Shown here: positions 45,482-55,001 of the stretch, piece after piece
Layout of the letters: every line of letters starts with the position of its first letter
Numbering within the stretch: the first letter of the stretch is position 1
Assembly: GCA_018240285.1 (NCBI GenBank)
Contig: JAFEGA010000019.1
Coordinates: 1-64,000 of the forward strand
Source of the DNA: Pseudomonadota bacterium
GTDB taxonomy: Bacteria; Pseudomonadota; Gammaproteobacteria; Burkholderiales; Nitrosomonadaceae
DNA length: 64,000 bases
Direction of reading: 5' to 3'
Program-made: the position numbers and the translations under genes
Notes under the pieces: model-generated
Told to the model about the DNA's origin: nothing
Database searches by the model: none
The model's input: the letters and a program-made list of their open reading frames with translations, nothing else

Positions 45482-46141
45482 TCAAACAGTAATTGTCCGC
45501 ACGCCGTTATCGGTTCCCAATAATAGCGTATTCGCCGGGCGCCGGGCGAAAAGGCCGTTGGTGACAACGCCGGTAATCTGGTTAAGTTTTGTTTCCAATT
45601 CGACCGGATTCATAATTTGCAGTCCATGCACATCCAAAATAACGTTGCCGTTGTCGGTGGTGAAGCCCTGGCGTAATGCCGGATGCCCGCCCAGTTGCAC
45701 AATCTCGCGCGCGACATAACTGCGCGCCATCGGTATGACCTCAATAGGCAGCGGGAAGTTGCCAAGAATGTTCACCAGTTTGCTCTGATCGGTAATGCAG
45801 ATAAATTTCCGCGCCACCGCCGCGACGATTTTTTCCCGGGTCAGTGCACCGCCGCCGCCTTTGATCATATGCAAATGCTCGGTGATTTCGTCCGCGCCGT
45901 CGACATACACAGGGAGGTCGATGACATTATTCAGATCCAATACTTCGATACCATGACCTTTGAGACGCTGCGCCGTTGCATCTGAACTGGCGACCGCGCC
46001 TTCGATTTTATTTTTGATTTTTGCTAATTCGTCAATAAAGTAATTAGCCGTAGAGCCTGTACCTACCCCTACGATGCAACCAACCGGAATATGCTCGATT
46101 GCAGCCGCCGCGACCGCGCGTTTTTGTTCGTCTTGTGTCAT
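45482..46141 (-). CDS. rpiA: Ribose-5-phosphate isomerase A
   Basis: 219 residues. [45 protein letters not shown] and [22 protein letters not shown] are the family motifs (the acidic Asp/Glu of GADE and the KGGG loop form the active site). It interconverts ribose-5-P and ribulose-5-P for the pentose phosphate and Calvin pathways. It lies 59 bases upstream of phoU on the same strand. Confidence 0.96.
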   Translation of the reverse strand: MTQDEQKRAVAAAAIEHIPVGCIVGVGTGSTANYFIDELAKIKNKIEGAVASSDATAQRLKGHGIEVLDLNNVIDLPVYVDGADEITEHLHMIKGGGGALTREKIVAAVARKFICITDQSKLVNILGNFPLPIEVIPMARSYVAREIVQLGGHPALRQGFTTDNGNVILDVHGLQIMNPVELETKLNQITGVVTNGLFARRPANTLLLGTDNGVRTITV

Positions 46142-46226
46142 TGTGTTTTATTTGGATAAAAAATTGATATAACCTATGAGGATAGCGTTATCCGCGAATT
46201 TAAACAATGCCTTCGGTAATAAGAAG

Positions 46227-46607
46227 TCAGTCAATCCCGGGAAAATCATCCGGTTTGTAGACGGCAATATGTCTGATCAATCCCGCCGGTGTGAAGTAAA
46301 TGCGTTCCAATCCTCGTCGCTCGACGCGCTCGCTGGAAGATGCATCGGTGCCAGTCATTGTGAATGCAAACTCCGCGCCCTCATTGTCAATGTCGAGATA
46401 CTCTGCTACATCCCAATGCGCATCGGGAAAGCGCTCGAAGAAGCCGGTCATCATCGTATGGATGACAGCGCTGCCTTTATATTCGCCAAAATAAGCGGAG
46501 TAATAAGTAGCATCAACCGCGAACAAGGGCTTAATCAGCGCCAGGTCGTGATTGTTGGATAACGTGACATAGTTTTTTGCCAGTTCAGCGGGTTTAATTG
46601 CGTGCAT
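46227..46607 (-). CDS. NTF2-like / SnoaL-like protein
   Basis: 126 residues with the cone-shaped NTF2-like fold predicted from LSNNHDLALIKPLFAVDATYYS, MTGFFERFPDAHWDVAEYLD, AEFAFTMTGTD and GLERIYFTPAGLIRHIAVYKP. This SnoaL-type family includes polyketide cyclases and isomerases as well as many unknowns. Function cannot be told. Confidence 0.8.
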   Translation of the reverse strand: MHAIKPAELAKNYVTLSNNHDLALIKPLFAVDATYYSAYFGEYKGSAVIHTMMTGFFERFPDAHWDVAEYLDIDNEGAEFAFTMTGTDASSSERVERRGLERIYFTPAGLIRHIAVYKPDDFPGID

Positions 46608-46647
46608 TGCAGAATCAACCGGAAAGTTAAAAAATCATTGCTGCGGG

Positions 46648-47430
46648 TTATGCGGACTTGGATTCCGCGCGGGTAAAAATCCACTCGTCCTGAGTACTAT
46701 CCGCTTTACTGAATTGATAACCCGCGACATCGAAGTTTTTAATGGCGTCAGGCTCCATGAGTTTGTTGCGGATAATGTAGCGGCTCATCATGCCACGCGC
46801 TTTCTTGGCGAAGAAACTGATAATTTTATAAACACCATTTTTCTGATCCTTGAAAACCGGTGTAATAATGCGTGCCTTCAACTTGCTGGGTTGGATGGAC
46901 TGGAAGTATTCATTGGAAGCAAGGTTGATGAGGATGTCGTCTTGCTGTTTTGCCAGATCCTGGTTGAGTGCAAGCGTGATTTTATCGTCCCAGAATTCGT
47001 ACAAATTATTACCGCGCGGATTCTTGAGTTGCGTACCCATTTCCAGCCGGTACGGCTGCATCAGATCCAACGGGCGCAGCACGCCATACAAGCCGGACAG
47101 CATGCGCAAATGTTGCTGCGCAAACACCAACTCGGCCGCAGTCATGGTTTCCGCGTCCAAACCGGTGTATACATCGCCTTTGAAAGCAAATATCGCTTGC
47201 TTGGAATTATCCAGGGTGAACGGTCGCTGCCAGGAAAAATAGCGATTGGAATTCAAAACAGCCAATTTGGGACTGATCGACATCAACGTGCCGATTTGAT
47301 CGGGCTCCAGCTTTCTGAGGGTATCGATCAGCTCTGCGGAATCGTCGAGAAAACCGGGTTGGGTATGTTCCTGCGTGCCGGGCGGTGTCTCAAAATCCAG
47401 CGTTTTGGCCGGTGAAATAACGATTATCAT
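46648..47430 (-). CDS. yaaA: Peroxide stress protein YaaA (DUF328)
   Basis: 260 residues. [18 protein letters not shown] at the N-terminus, [46 protein letters not shown] and [15 protein letters not shown] are all signature stretches. In E. coli it lowers free iron and DNA damage under peroxide. It is divergent from the DegQ-type protease gene with about 145 bases between. Confidence 0.95.
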   Translation of the reverse strand: MIIVISPAKTLDFETPPGTQEHTQPGFLDDSAELIDTLRKLEPDQIGTLMSISPKLAVLNSNRYFSWQRPFTLDNSKQAIFAFKGDVYTGLDAETMTAAELVFAQQHLRMLSGLYGVLRPLDLMQPYRLEMGTQLKNPRGNNLYEFWDDKITLALNQDLAKQQDDILINLASNEYFQSIQPSKLKARIITPVFKDQKNGVYKIISFFAKKARGMMSRYIIRNKLMEPDAIKNFDVAGYQFSKADSTQDEWIFTRAESKSA

Positions 47431-47574
47431 AGAATTTCATTCCGAAATAAAAAATACTATCAGATTTGATCATGGCACGAGGGTTACTTGTAATTTGCGT
47501 TAGGCGCCCTAAACTATAGGCCGCTTAATCTATCAAATACTGTGATTGTTTTTTGTCGATCAGAGGAGCGAACC

Positions 47575-49062
47575 ATGTTTGCATATCGTAATTTCTTTGT
47601 ATTGTTGGCGCTGGCGCTGCTGATGCCGGTTGATTCATTGGCGCAGCAGGGCAATGGTGTGGAAAGTCTGCGCCAGACCAGCAAGGCGTTTGCCGAAGTG
47701 GCGCGCAAGGTTTCACCGTCGGTGGTATTGATCCAGGTTGAACGGGAAACTGAAGCGATGCAAATGTCGCCGTTCGGCTTTCCGTTTGGCAATGGGGATG
47801 GCGATAACTTTCCATTCAACGATGATTTTTTCCGGCGCTTCTTTGGCGATCGTTTACCTGATTCTCCCCGCCATAATGCACCGGGAAAGAAACAACCGCA
47901 GGGCAAGCAACGCTCGGTTGTCGGGCAAGGTTCCGGTTTTGTTTTTTCCGCCAGCAATAAAAAAACCTACATTCTGACCAACAATCATGTGGTCGAAGGG
48001 AACGACAAGATCAGCGTCAAGTTTCTCGATGGCCGTGAGTTTGAAGCAAAAATCAAAGGTACCGACCCCAAGTCGGACATCGCCGTGATCGAAATCGAAG
48101 CAAGCGGCCTGCCTGCGGTGCAAATCGGCGATTATTCACAACTGGAAGTCGGCGAATGGGTGGTCGCCATCGGCAACCCATTCGGACTGAGCCATACTTT
48201 GACAGTCGGTGTAGTCAGCGCGAAAGGCAGAACGTCGCTCGGTATTAATGATTACGAAGACTTCATTCAAACCGACGCCGCGATCAATCCCGGCAATTCC
48301 GGCGGGCCGCTGGTGAATTTGGACGGCGAAGTGATCGGCATGAATACCGCCATTTTCAGCCGCAGCGGCGGTTACATGGGCATCGGTTTCGCCATTCCGA
48401 TCAATCTGGTGCAGCGCATCGCCAATCAATTGATCGAGAAAGGCGAAGTGGTGCGCGGTTATCTTGGCATTATGATTCAGCCGCTGACCGCTGATTTGGC
48501 CAAATCCTTTGAATTGAAGAACGAGAAAGGCATTCTGATTGCCCAGGTGACGAAAAACTCGCCCGCTGAAAAAGCAGGACTCAAAGCCGGGGATGTTATC
48601 GTCAGCTTTCAAGGGCGGCCTGTAAGTGAAGTGGGCGATTTCCGCAACCAAGTCGCGCTGGAGCAGCCGGGCAGTAAAGTGGAATTCGACATCGTTCGCG
48701 ACGGCAAGCAACGCAGCGTTACCGTAAAAATCGATAAAATGACTGACAATAAGCAGGCCGCGCAAGAGCCGTCGCAAGCCAGCGAGAAATTAGGCCTCGC
48801 GGTACAAACGATCACCGCCGATCTGGCGAAACAACTGGGTATCAAACCCGGAAAAGGTGTGGTCGTCACCGAAGTGGCGCCCGGATCGGTCGCGATGATG
48901 GCCGGTATCAGCCGCGGTAGTGTGATTCTGGAAGTGAACCGCAAAGTGGTCAATACCGCTGTCGAGTTCGATCATGCGGTGAAAAGCAGCGCCAACAATA
49001 AGGTGCTCCTACTGGTGCGGGATGATGAAGTGTCGCGCTATGTGGTACTAAGCTGGCGCTGA
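47575..49062 (+). CDS. degQ: Do-family periplasmic serine endoprotease (DegQ/MucD type)
   Basis: 495 residues from ATG 47575, with GAGGAG six bases upstream; a longer frame from 47542 lacks support. The signal peptide ends near DSLAQQ. The trypsin-like domain has His138 (NNHVVEG), Asp168 (SDIAVIE) and Ser242 (INPGNSGGP). Two PDZ domains follow (from about residue 300, YLGIMIQPL; and from about 405, LGLAVQTI). It degrades or refolds damaged periplasmic proteins. The short linker and family features fit DegQ/MucD; the symbol is by family. Confidence 0.93.
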   Translation: MFAYRNFFVLLALALLMPVDSLAQQGNGVESLRQTSKAFAEVARKVSPSVVLIQVERETEAMQMSPFGFPFGNGDGDNFPFNDDFFRRFFGDRLPDSPRHNAPGKKQPQGKQRSVVGQGSGFVFSASNKKTYILTNNHVVEGNDKISVKFLDGREFEAKIKGTDPKSDIAVIEIEASGLPAVQIGDYSQLEVGEWVVAIGNPFGLSHTLTVGVVSAKGRTSLGINDYEDFIQTDAAINPGNSGGPLVNLDGEVIGMNTAIFSRSGGYMGIGFAIPINLVQRIANQLIEKGEVVRGYLGIMIQPLTADLAKSFELKNEKGILIAQVTKNSPAEKAGLKAGDVIVSFQGRPVSEVGDFRNQVALEQPGSKVEFDIVRDGKQRSVTVKIDKMTDNKQAAQEPSQASEKLGLAVQTITADLAKQLGIKPGKGVVVTEVAPGSVAMMAGISRGSVILEVNRKVVNTAVEFDHAVKSSANNKVLLLVRDDEVSRYVVLSWR

Positions 49063-49083
49063 TTTGCACAAGCTACCGCAAAG

Positions 49084-49119
49084 TTCTTTGGCTGTAGCCC
49101 ACGTGTTACGGCCAAAGAA
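49084..49119 (+). other. Stem-loop at the start of the M20 peptidase gene
   Basis: TTCTTTGGC (49084-49092) and GCCAAAGAA (49111-49119) form a perfect 9-bp stem with an 18-base loop. No T run follows. It covers the A of ATG 49119 and so could limit use of that start. Confidence 0.5.
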
Positions 49120-50321
49120 TGACTACAAATTTCTCTCAATTGACTATGAACATTGCTCCAGAAATTCTGGCGCTGCATGCCGACATGCAACGCTGGCGCA
49201 GACACATCCACCAGCATCCGGAAACAGCTTTTGAAGAAACGGCAACGGCCCGGTTGATTGCCGGTCTCCTGCAAAGCGCCGGGATCGAAGTGCACCAAGG
49301 GTTGGCGAAAACCGGCATCGTCGGCGTTTTGCGCCGTGGCAATAGCAGTAACAGCATTGCGCTGCGCGCCGATATGGATGCGCTTTATATTCAGGAACAA
49401 AACCGCTTCGATCACGCTTCCTGCCACAGCGGCAAAATGCACGCCTGTGGCCATGACGGGCATTGCGCCATGCTGCTCGGCGCCGCCCACTATTTGGCCA
49501 AGCACGACCGTTTCGACGGCACGGTGTATTTCATTTTCCAACCGGCGGAAGAATGCCGCGCCGGGGCGTTGCAAATGATCGACGAAGGCTTGTTCGAGCA
49601 ATTCCCGGCGCAAAGGGTGTTCGGCATGCATAACTTTCCGGATGTGCCCGCCGGGCATTTCGCCGTTAAAACCGGGCCGATGATGGCATCGTTCGACTGC
49701 TTTGAAATCACCTTAAAAGGTCAGGCCACCCACGCCGCCATGCCGCATTTCGGCAACGATGTGCTGGTGGCAGCGGCGCACCTGGTCACGCAACTGCAAA
49801 CCATCGTCAGCCGCCGGATCGATCCCGCCGATTCCGCGGTGGTCAGCGTTACGCAAATACACGGCGGCAATACCTGGAACGCGCTACCGGATTCCGCCGT
49901 CATTCGCGGCACCTTCCGCAGCTTCAAAAATTCCATGCGCGAGCAACTGGAACAAGGCATCCGTCAACTGGCGCAAAGCGTCGCGCAGGGTTTTGGAATT
50001 CACGCCAACATCCTGTTCAACCCCGAAAACCCCGGTTATCCGGTGACCATCAACAACCCGGAAGAAACCGCCAGCGCCATCCGCGCCGCCATCGCCGTTG
50101 CCGGTGAGCAATGCGTCGACACCGCACCGATTCCCAGCATGGGTGCCGAAGACTTCGCCTTCATGCTGCAACAAAAACCCGGCTGCTACATCTGGATCGG
50201 CAACGGCAGCTCGCAAGGTAGTTGCTTGCTGCACAATCCGAGCTACGATTTTAACGATGAAATTCTGCCACTGGGCGCTGCTTATTGGGTGAAGCTGGTG
50301 GAGAATGAATTGGCTGTTTAG
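49119..50321 (+). CDS. M20-family amidohydrolase/peptidase (hippurate-hydrolase-like)
   Basis: 400 residues (391 if ATG 49146, MNIAPEILAL, is used, which may be more likely given the stem-loop at 49119). Di-metal M20D enzyme: HPETAFEE, ALRADMDALYI, HACGHDGHCAMLLGA (metal and active-site region), FQPAEECRAGA, and PSMGAEDFAFML at the C-terminus. Relatives hydrolyse N-acyl amino acids or indole conjugates. Substrate unknown. Confidence 0.92.
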   Translation: MTTNFSQLTMNIAPEILALHADMQRWRRHIHQHPETAFEETATARLIAGLLQSAGIEVHQGLAKTGIVGVLRRGNSSNSIALRADMDALYIQEQNRFDHASCHSGKMHACGHDGHCAMLLGAAHYLAKHDRFDGTVYFIFQPAEECRAGALQMIDEGLFEQFPAQRVFGMHNFPDVPAGHFAVKTGPMMASFDCFEITLKGQATHAAMPHFGNDVLVAAAHLVTQLQTIVSRRIDPADSAVVSVTQIHGGNTWNALPDSAVIRGTFRSFKNSMREQLEQGIRQLAQSVAQGFGIHANILFNPENPGYPVTINNPEETASAIRAAIAVAGEQCVDTAPIPSMGAEDFAFMLQQKPGCYIWIGNGSSQGSCLLHNPSYDFNDEILPLGAAYWVKLVENELAV

Positions 50322-50410
50322 TATCTTTTGTGCTTGGCAGCCCGGCTTCACCGGCTAGGGCACATTCGATGATATTAAGATTGAGTCTGTGACTGGTAGT
50401 ACGGAATGTT

Positions 50411-51997
50411 TCAGAAAATTGAATTCAATTCAACAAAAAGAATTTGCCCTGTATCATCATTAACCAGTTCTAAAATTAAAGTATTCTCCACATGCTTTAC
50501 TGATTCAATTTTCAAGACATCATCACGCGTGACGTGTTCGAGATCTGAAATATTCACTTTTATGGCCCAGATTTGCTGAAAATTCTGGAGATTCCGCTTT
50601 TCAATTATCAAGCGATACTTATTGTCTCTTTCAACTCTGAATCCATGATAGATATAAGTTGATTTGGAGTCGCAAATGGCATTATGGTTTTCTCGGTTAC
50701 TCAGGTAATAGGATCTGTCTCTTACTAAGAATGGCCAACCTAAATCGAGTCGATATAATCTATCGTTAGTTTTGTTCCATCCGATATCATTCGGGCAGCT
50801 TGTGTTCGAAAGCGAAGGCATGCTCGATACTTTTTTATCAGGATTCATTGCCTTCCATCGGGCAATTTTCATTTCTCGAGTCAATCCGTCATTGGATTTT
50901 TCAATAATGACGCCTTCAATGGAGTTGGAAGTTAAATAATGTAAATCAGTGTGTTCGGATTTGTTGGTGCCTACTAAATTGAGTGCTTGTGAAATAATTT
51001 TCCTGGGTTGCTCATCAAGTTTTGGAAAAGAATGATAATCCGGGCAGTAATAGTTATGGTTAGATCGGGGCTGATTTTCTCGGTTCCAGGTTTGGTCAAA
51101 CACTATTCGATCTGTGCTGGCCTCCAGTAATTTTGCACTGATCGAGCCTTTCTCGGATTCGCTCACATGAAGAGTCGCTGCCGGTTTGCTGGTCGCTGTT
51201 ACCGACGAAATCAATCCATTTTGAGCATAGGAATAATCAATATTGTTTATTCGGACAATTGGAATGCCCCATGCCAATAATTCTTTGATCTGAGTAAATG
51301 GATAAACGGATGCATTGTTTTTCAAGATTATTTCAAGGGGACCGGTAAACTTTTCGATTGGATGGTTTATTGTAGGTTCTGGTGTGGAGCAAACTTTTTC
51401 CCGTTTGAAAGTAATACCGCTCAGTCTTGATGTTTCATAGAGATTTGCTAACTTGCGATCCTCTATGGAGAGGTAAGATACAGTTCCGAGTAGAGTGAGT
51501 GCAAGAATGAATCCAATGGGTTGGAGAATATCTCGTATCCCAAACAGTTCAATCAATTGATCGGATTCTCGTCGGCGTGCGCCCACAGCCGAAAGTATCA
51601 AGCAAAAAGATAGCAACCAAAATACCACTCCCCATCCGTACCCATATATTGCTGATTCGGCACCCCCTGCGTTTAGAGGTAGTCTGTCTAGGCGAAATGT
51701 ATCCAGAGAAACCAGAATTGTAAGCAATGAAGCAATTACTGGTGTTTTTCCAGCAAATAATCTGTGAATACAGTAAAAAAAGAAGATATTTGCAAACCAA
51801 GCAAAATTAGGAATGAGCGGGGATAGCCAGCCCGATGTAAATACTTGGGCGCCGGGAAATCGATTACCTGAATAAAGCAGAAAGCTCGTCAAAGCCAATG
51901 AACATAGCCAACTTGCAAATGCCATTGCCGTTAGCTTCTCTGCTGGAGAAAAGAGTTTGAATGACATTAAGGCGCTCGACAAGAAATTCGATTTCAT
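50411..51997 (-). CDS. Unknown polytopic membrane protein with large extracytoplasmic domain
   Basis: About 528 residues from ATG 51997 (a TTG at 52009 is in frame; no clear ribosome-binding site). About five or six hydrophobic spans lie in the first 180 residues (MAFASWLCSLALTSFLLYSG, FAWFANIFFFYCIHRLF, GWGVVFWLLSFCLILSAVG, PIGFILALTLLGTVSYL). Then ~340 residues of mostly polar, Asn/Ser-rich sequence follow, with several Cys. AT-rich relative to the neighbours. No family was recognised. It begins the accessory pocket that ends at mfd. Confidence 0.7.
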   Translation of the reverse strand: MKSNFLSSALMSFKLFSPAEKLTAMAFASWLCSLALTSFLLYSGNRFPGAQVFTSGWLSPLIPNFAWFANIFFFYCIHRLFAGKTPVIASLLTILVSLDTFRLDRLPLNAGGAESAIYGYGWGVVFWLLSFCLILSAVGARRRESDQLIELFGIRDILQPIGFILALTLLGTVSYLSIEDRKLANLYETSRLSGITFKREKVCSTPEPTINHPIEKFTGPLEIILKNNASVYPFTQIKELLAWGIPIVRINNIDYSYAQNGLISSVTATSKPAATLHVSESEKGSISAKLLEASTDRIVFDQTWNRENQPRSNHNYYCPDYHSFPKLDEQPRKIISQALNLVGTNKSEHTDLHYLTSNSIEGVIIEKSNDGLTREMKIARWKAMNPDKKVSSMPSLSNTSCPNDIGWNKTNDRLYRLDLGWPFLVRDRSYYLSNRENHNAICDSKSTYIYHGFRVERDNKYRLIIEKRNLQNFQQIWAIKVNISDLEHVTRDDVLKIESVKHVENTLILELVNDDTGQILFVELNSIF

Positions 51998-52046
51998 GAT
52001 TGATATCAACTCTGGAGAATGACTTTAATCTTTTCGGGTGAGTTCC

Positions 52047-52306
52047 TCATTCCTTGAGGCAGGGTTTCTCATTGAGCTGGTTTTGTTTGACGCAGATGGA
52101 AAAATAATTTTTTACGATTTTCCAATTTGCTGATGGATCAACGGAATCGTACATGCCTTCCACGGTATGAGAGATATCTTCTAAATCGTCGAGGTAACAT
52201 TCGATAGTCTGTCTGATTACGTCGGCGCGTGTTTGGCGCAGTTTTGCAGTCGCTTCAGTCAGCGCTACGATCAGGCCATCAGGAAGTTTATAGGTATTGG
52301 GTGCAT
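52047..52306 (-). pseudogene. Frameshifted ribbon-helix-helix antitoxin remnant
   Basis: From ATG 52306 the frame gives MHPIPI, then stops; one frame over it reads KLPDGLIVALTEATAKLRQT, followed by RADVIRQTIECYLDDLEDIS and ends at 52047. A single missing A in ATAAACTTCC explains the break. It is a degenerate homologue of the intact RHH gene at 54788-54979 (KLPNALVTALDEA, NVIQQAAEYYLND). Confidence 0.7.
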
Positions 52307-52352
52307 TTCAGAGATTCTATATTTCAAGTTATTTTTTAAATTCAACGATCTA

Positions 52353-52614
52353 TCAGCCTGTGGCAGCGTGCAAAACGGCTAAAACATATACCAAGTCACG
52401 GCGCACGGCATAAAACAAACCATAAGGAAAGCGAGAAAGGAGTGCGCGATGCACTTTGGGGATGACTTCTGCATAAAGCAGGAGTGCTTGTTTCAGGCAA
52501 TTCGATGGCAGCGATAAACTCTTCGCCTAGTCCGTGGTTCTGCATTTCATACCACGCGCGATCTTCTCCAATTTCCCGCAATGCCCGTGAGGAAAATTTC
52601 AGATAGAACGACAT
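52353..52614 (-). pseudogene. Frameshifted RelE/ParE-type toxin
   Basis: ATG 52614 starts MSFYLKFSSRALREIGEDRA, WYEMQNHGLGEEFIAAIE, then shifts frame. The other frame continues CLKQALLYAEVIPKVHRALL-like residues, SRFPYGLFYAVRRDLVYVLA and VLHAATG to TGA at 52353. The core ParE/RelE features (PYGLFYAV and VLAVLH) are all present after a one-base shift near the GAATTGCC. The toxin is therefore probably inactive. Confidence 0.8.
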
Positions 52615-52832
52615 AGACCATCATTCAGGCGCGCTTCGACTTGCTCCCATGAAAACCCGGCATTCGGATTTTCTGCAAATTCCGCCAAGCGGGCCTCAAG
52701 TTCGGTTTTTAGCTCGGGTGATATTTCAATAGCTTCCGGTATGGTCGCGACACTATCCCAAATGAGCTCAACGAGGCGGATCCGCTCCTGTACTGATAAT
52801 TGAAGAATGCCGGCAATGGGAATATTTTTCAT
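52599..52832 (-). CDS. Addiction-module antitoxin component (PF09720 family)
   Basis: 77 residues. LSVQERIRLVELIWDSVA at the N-terminus and ELEARLAEFAENPNAGFSWEQV are the family's conserved stretches. It normally pairs with a RelE/ParE toxin. Its stop overlaps the start of the broken toxin (52614) by 16 bases, the expected order antitoxin-toxin. It appears intact although the toxin is frameshifted. Confidence 0.88.
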   Translation of the reverse strand: MKNIPIAGILQLSVQERIRLVELIWDSVATIPEAIEISPELKTELEARLAEFAENPNAGFSWEQVEARLNDGLCRSI

Positions 52833-52956
52833 GTCAATGATTGTATGCTATAAAGATGTTAGTGCCGCAACCAATTGTTTAGATGAAAATTGCCTCGTTG
52901 TTATCCGGCAGTTCGGCGGATATGGCCGCCACTATCACCACTGCCGTCACGAGTAG

Positions 52957-52983
52957 GGTGCAATAACCGCAGGGCATTGCACC
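52957..52983. repeat. REP-like hairpin, GGTGCAAT family
   Basis: GGTGCAAT (52957-52964) and ATTGCACC (52976-52983) pair perfectly around AACCGCAGGGC. The flanking sequence has no convincing gene. Confidence 0.55.
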
Positions 52984-53102
52984 ATTTTGCTGATTGATTG
53001 ATGCGCCTTCATGTAGTCTGCACATCCTATCGGGTTGTAATGTCATAAAAACAAGTATTTGTTTGTGAGGCAGATTTGAGATATTTGACATTAGAATAAT
53101 AT

Positions 53103-53432
53103 TTAAGAATCATCCGTTTTAAATATCAATGTACCTAGTGCTGCAACTATTAACATGATAACAAGATGAATAGCTAAGCGAGTTAAATCTATTTCAACCT
53201 CAAATATACCAGTTCCATTATTACCAAATAATGTACCCAAAACTTTCCTGTCCAAAGAAGGAGAGGTAAATATTAGATGATATCCTGCTGCTCTAATAAT
53301 TCTTATAGTTTCTACATTTTCCATGCCCAAAGTGGGATAAACAACGTAATTCCATGGCGGATAGATTCCAATTAGTAAGAAAGCACTTAAACAAATTGAC
53401 AGCCATTTTTTCTGTTTTTGATTCATATTCAT
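53103..53432 (-). CDS. Unknown small protein with two membrane helices
   Basis: 109 residues. Helix one is WLSICLSAFLLIGIYPPW; helix two, near the C-terminus, is LAIHLVIMLIVAALGTLIF. The central ~50 residues are polar and probably outside the cytoplasm. AT-rich. No family recognised. Neighbours are a REP hairpin and the MBL-fold gene. Confidence 0.6.
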   Translation of the reverse strand: MNMNQKQKKWLSICLSAFLLIGIYPPWNYVVYPTLGMENVETIRIIRAAGYHLIFTSPSLDRKVLGTLFGNNGTGIFEVEIDLTRLAIHLVIMLIVAALGTLIFKTDDS

Positions 53433-53523
53433 TAAGATTTAATTCTATGAAACACAATATTTATCACAAGTGTTGAGCCATATTGCTTGTAGTAGTTTCT
53501 TTCTAGGCTAAATCTTTTGCATA

Positions 53524-54711
53524 TCATCTGCAACAAATATGAAGTGAAAAATCTCGGGTTTTGTCAATTTGTATTGGATGAAAAGGAAGAAAATCTCGAA
53601 CGACATCGGCGTGTGGATGGCCAAGCTTATTATTTGGATCAGAGGAAAATACACTAAAAAATGGCTTTAATGACTGTGCCACTCCTGGATGCCAGCTTGT
53701 TCGTGCTCCATGGTGCATCACTTGAAAGCATTGGAGTCGCTCTAGACGCTGCTTTCCGTAGTAAGATTTCAGAGCGTCAAGTCGTATTTTGTTGTCCAAA
53801 TAACCATCGCCTGTATAAAGAGAACATTTACGATTATGTAATTTACTTTGAAATAGGAAATGATCAGTACTGCCGGTCTGAAACATCACAATGCATTGAT
53901 TGGGATGATTAACGATTGGGCCTGCGAACATAAACATAGAAATCATGTTACGTGCCATGGAATTATTTCCAAAATTTGAATCATATATTTTACGAAGTTC
54001 CTTAATCGCATTTATCCTCATTTCCTTATTTGACTGCGACAAGAGTTGAGTTTTAAATCTTCTAACTGCAGCTGTGAATGATTTTGTTACTTTGCTCCAT
54101 ACATAGGAGTCATTGTAGGGTACAAATTCAAAGAATGATCCGGTCACTAGACGTCCTCCGGGTTTAAGTTGATGTAACGTAAATGACCGAGAACTAGGAG
54201 GGTCAGTATCGCTTTCAACGCTTTCGAAATCGCCAGTGAGAGTTGGAAAAGGGGTGTCGAGTAGTGGCGGTTCAATAGGCGATACCGTTCCGATACTTTC
54301 AGGAACAAGAATTACACGTTTAATGTAAAAATGGGGTTTTGATAGGAAGCTGATTGGATTAACCAGGAAATGCATAATTTGGCTGGAAGATTGTATTTTT
54401 GTACGTAAGCCAATTAGTAAGCGTTGTTCTAATGTGAGTGTCGGCAAAAGTAGAGTGTCTACTTCATAAGATCCCAATAATGTAATTAGCCCATTAATGT
54501 GATCTTGGTCAAAATGTGAGATTGCGACAAGATCAAGCTTTTTATCTCCATTAGGTATCAGAGAACTCACTTTGTCATTTATTAACTTACGCTGGCTCGA
54601 AGTACCGCAGTCGTAAACCCAGCGAAAGATTGACTTGTTATGGTGTATCTCACCTGATGTGAAAAGACCTTGTCCTACAGCATGAAAATCAATTTGATAA
54701 CAAAAATTCAT
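53524..54711 (-). CDS. Metallo-beta-lactamase-fold hydrolase, ComEC-like
   Basis: 395 residues. IDFHAVGQGLFTSGEI begins the fold, DLVAISHFDQDHINGL is the metal-binding box (HxDxDH), and CFQVMHHGARTSWH carries the later His. KCSLYTGDGYLD supplies a further Asp. Between them a ~180-residue insertion is of unknown fold. The gene is AT-rich, alone and near toxin-antitoxin genes. Similar stand-alone MBL proteins accompany some bacterial defence loci, but no partner is visible here, so function is open. Confidence 0.8.
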   Translation of the reverse strand: MNFCYQIDFHAVGQGLFTSGEIHHNKSIFRWVYDCGTSSQRKLINDKVSSLIPNGDKKLDLVAISHFDQDHINGLITLLGSYEVDTLLLPTLTLEQRLLIGLRTKIQSSSQIMHFLVNPISFLSKPHFYIKRVILVPESIGTVSPIEPPLLDTPFPTLTGDFESVESDTDPPSSRSFTLHQLKPGGRLVTGSFFEFVPYNDSYVWSKVTKSFTAAVRRFKTQLLSQSNKEMRINAIKELRKIYDSNFGNNSMARNMISMFMFAGPIVNHPNQCIVMFQTGSTDHFLFQSKLHNRKCSLYTGDGYLDNKIRLDALKSYYGKQRLERLQCFQVMHHGARTSWHPGVAQSLKPFFSVFSSDPNNKLGHPHADVVRDFLPFHPIQIDKTRDFSLHICCR

Positions 54712-54787
54712 TACTATGTTTCTTAATGAGTTAAACGCACTTTGCTTAATGCTGATGGAGTAACCTATGCTTTACTTTTCCCCAATC

Positions 54788-54979
54788 TCATGCTGGATTC
54801 CACGGATCACGCAGAATTTCTATAATACTGGAGATATTTTTAAAATCGTTGAGATAATATTCAGCTGCTTGTTGAATTACGTTGGCGTGTGTGCGATGCG
54901 ATTTGGTAGCGGCTTCATCCAGTGCAGTAACTAGTGCATTCGGTAGCTTTATAGATATTTGACGCATTTTGGTTTTCAT
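54788..54979 (-). CDS. Ribbon-helix-helix antitoxin-like protein
   Basis: 63 residues. QISIKLPNALVTALDEAATK is the DNA-binding beta strand and first helix, and SHRTHANVIQQAAEYYLND is the second helix of a CopG/ParD-type RHH protein. No toxin gene lies directly next to it, so it is an orphan antitoxin or a free repressor. A decayed homologue is at 52047-52306. Confidence 0.8.
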   Translation of the reverse strand: MKTKMRQISIKLPNALVTALDEAATKSHRTHANVIQQAAEYYLNDFKNISSIIEILRDPWNPA

Positions 54980-55001
54980 CAGTAGAAGGAAAAGAGATAC
55001 T

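Noticed and set aside
52879..53091. 70-codon open frame on the minus strand
   Set aside because: It covers the GGTGCAAT hairpin repeat, has mixed composition and no ribosome-binding site; treated as non-coding.
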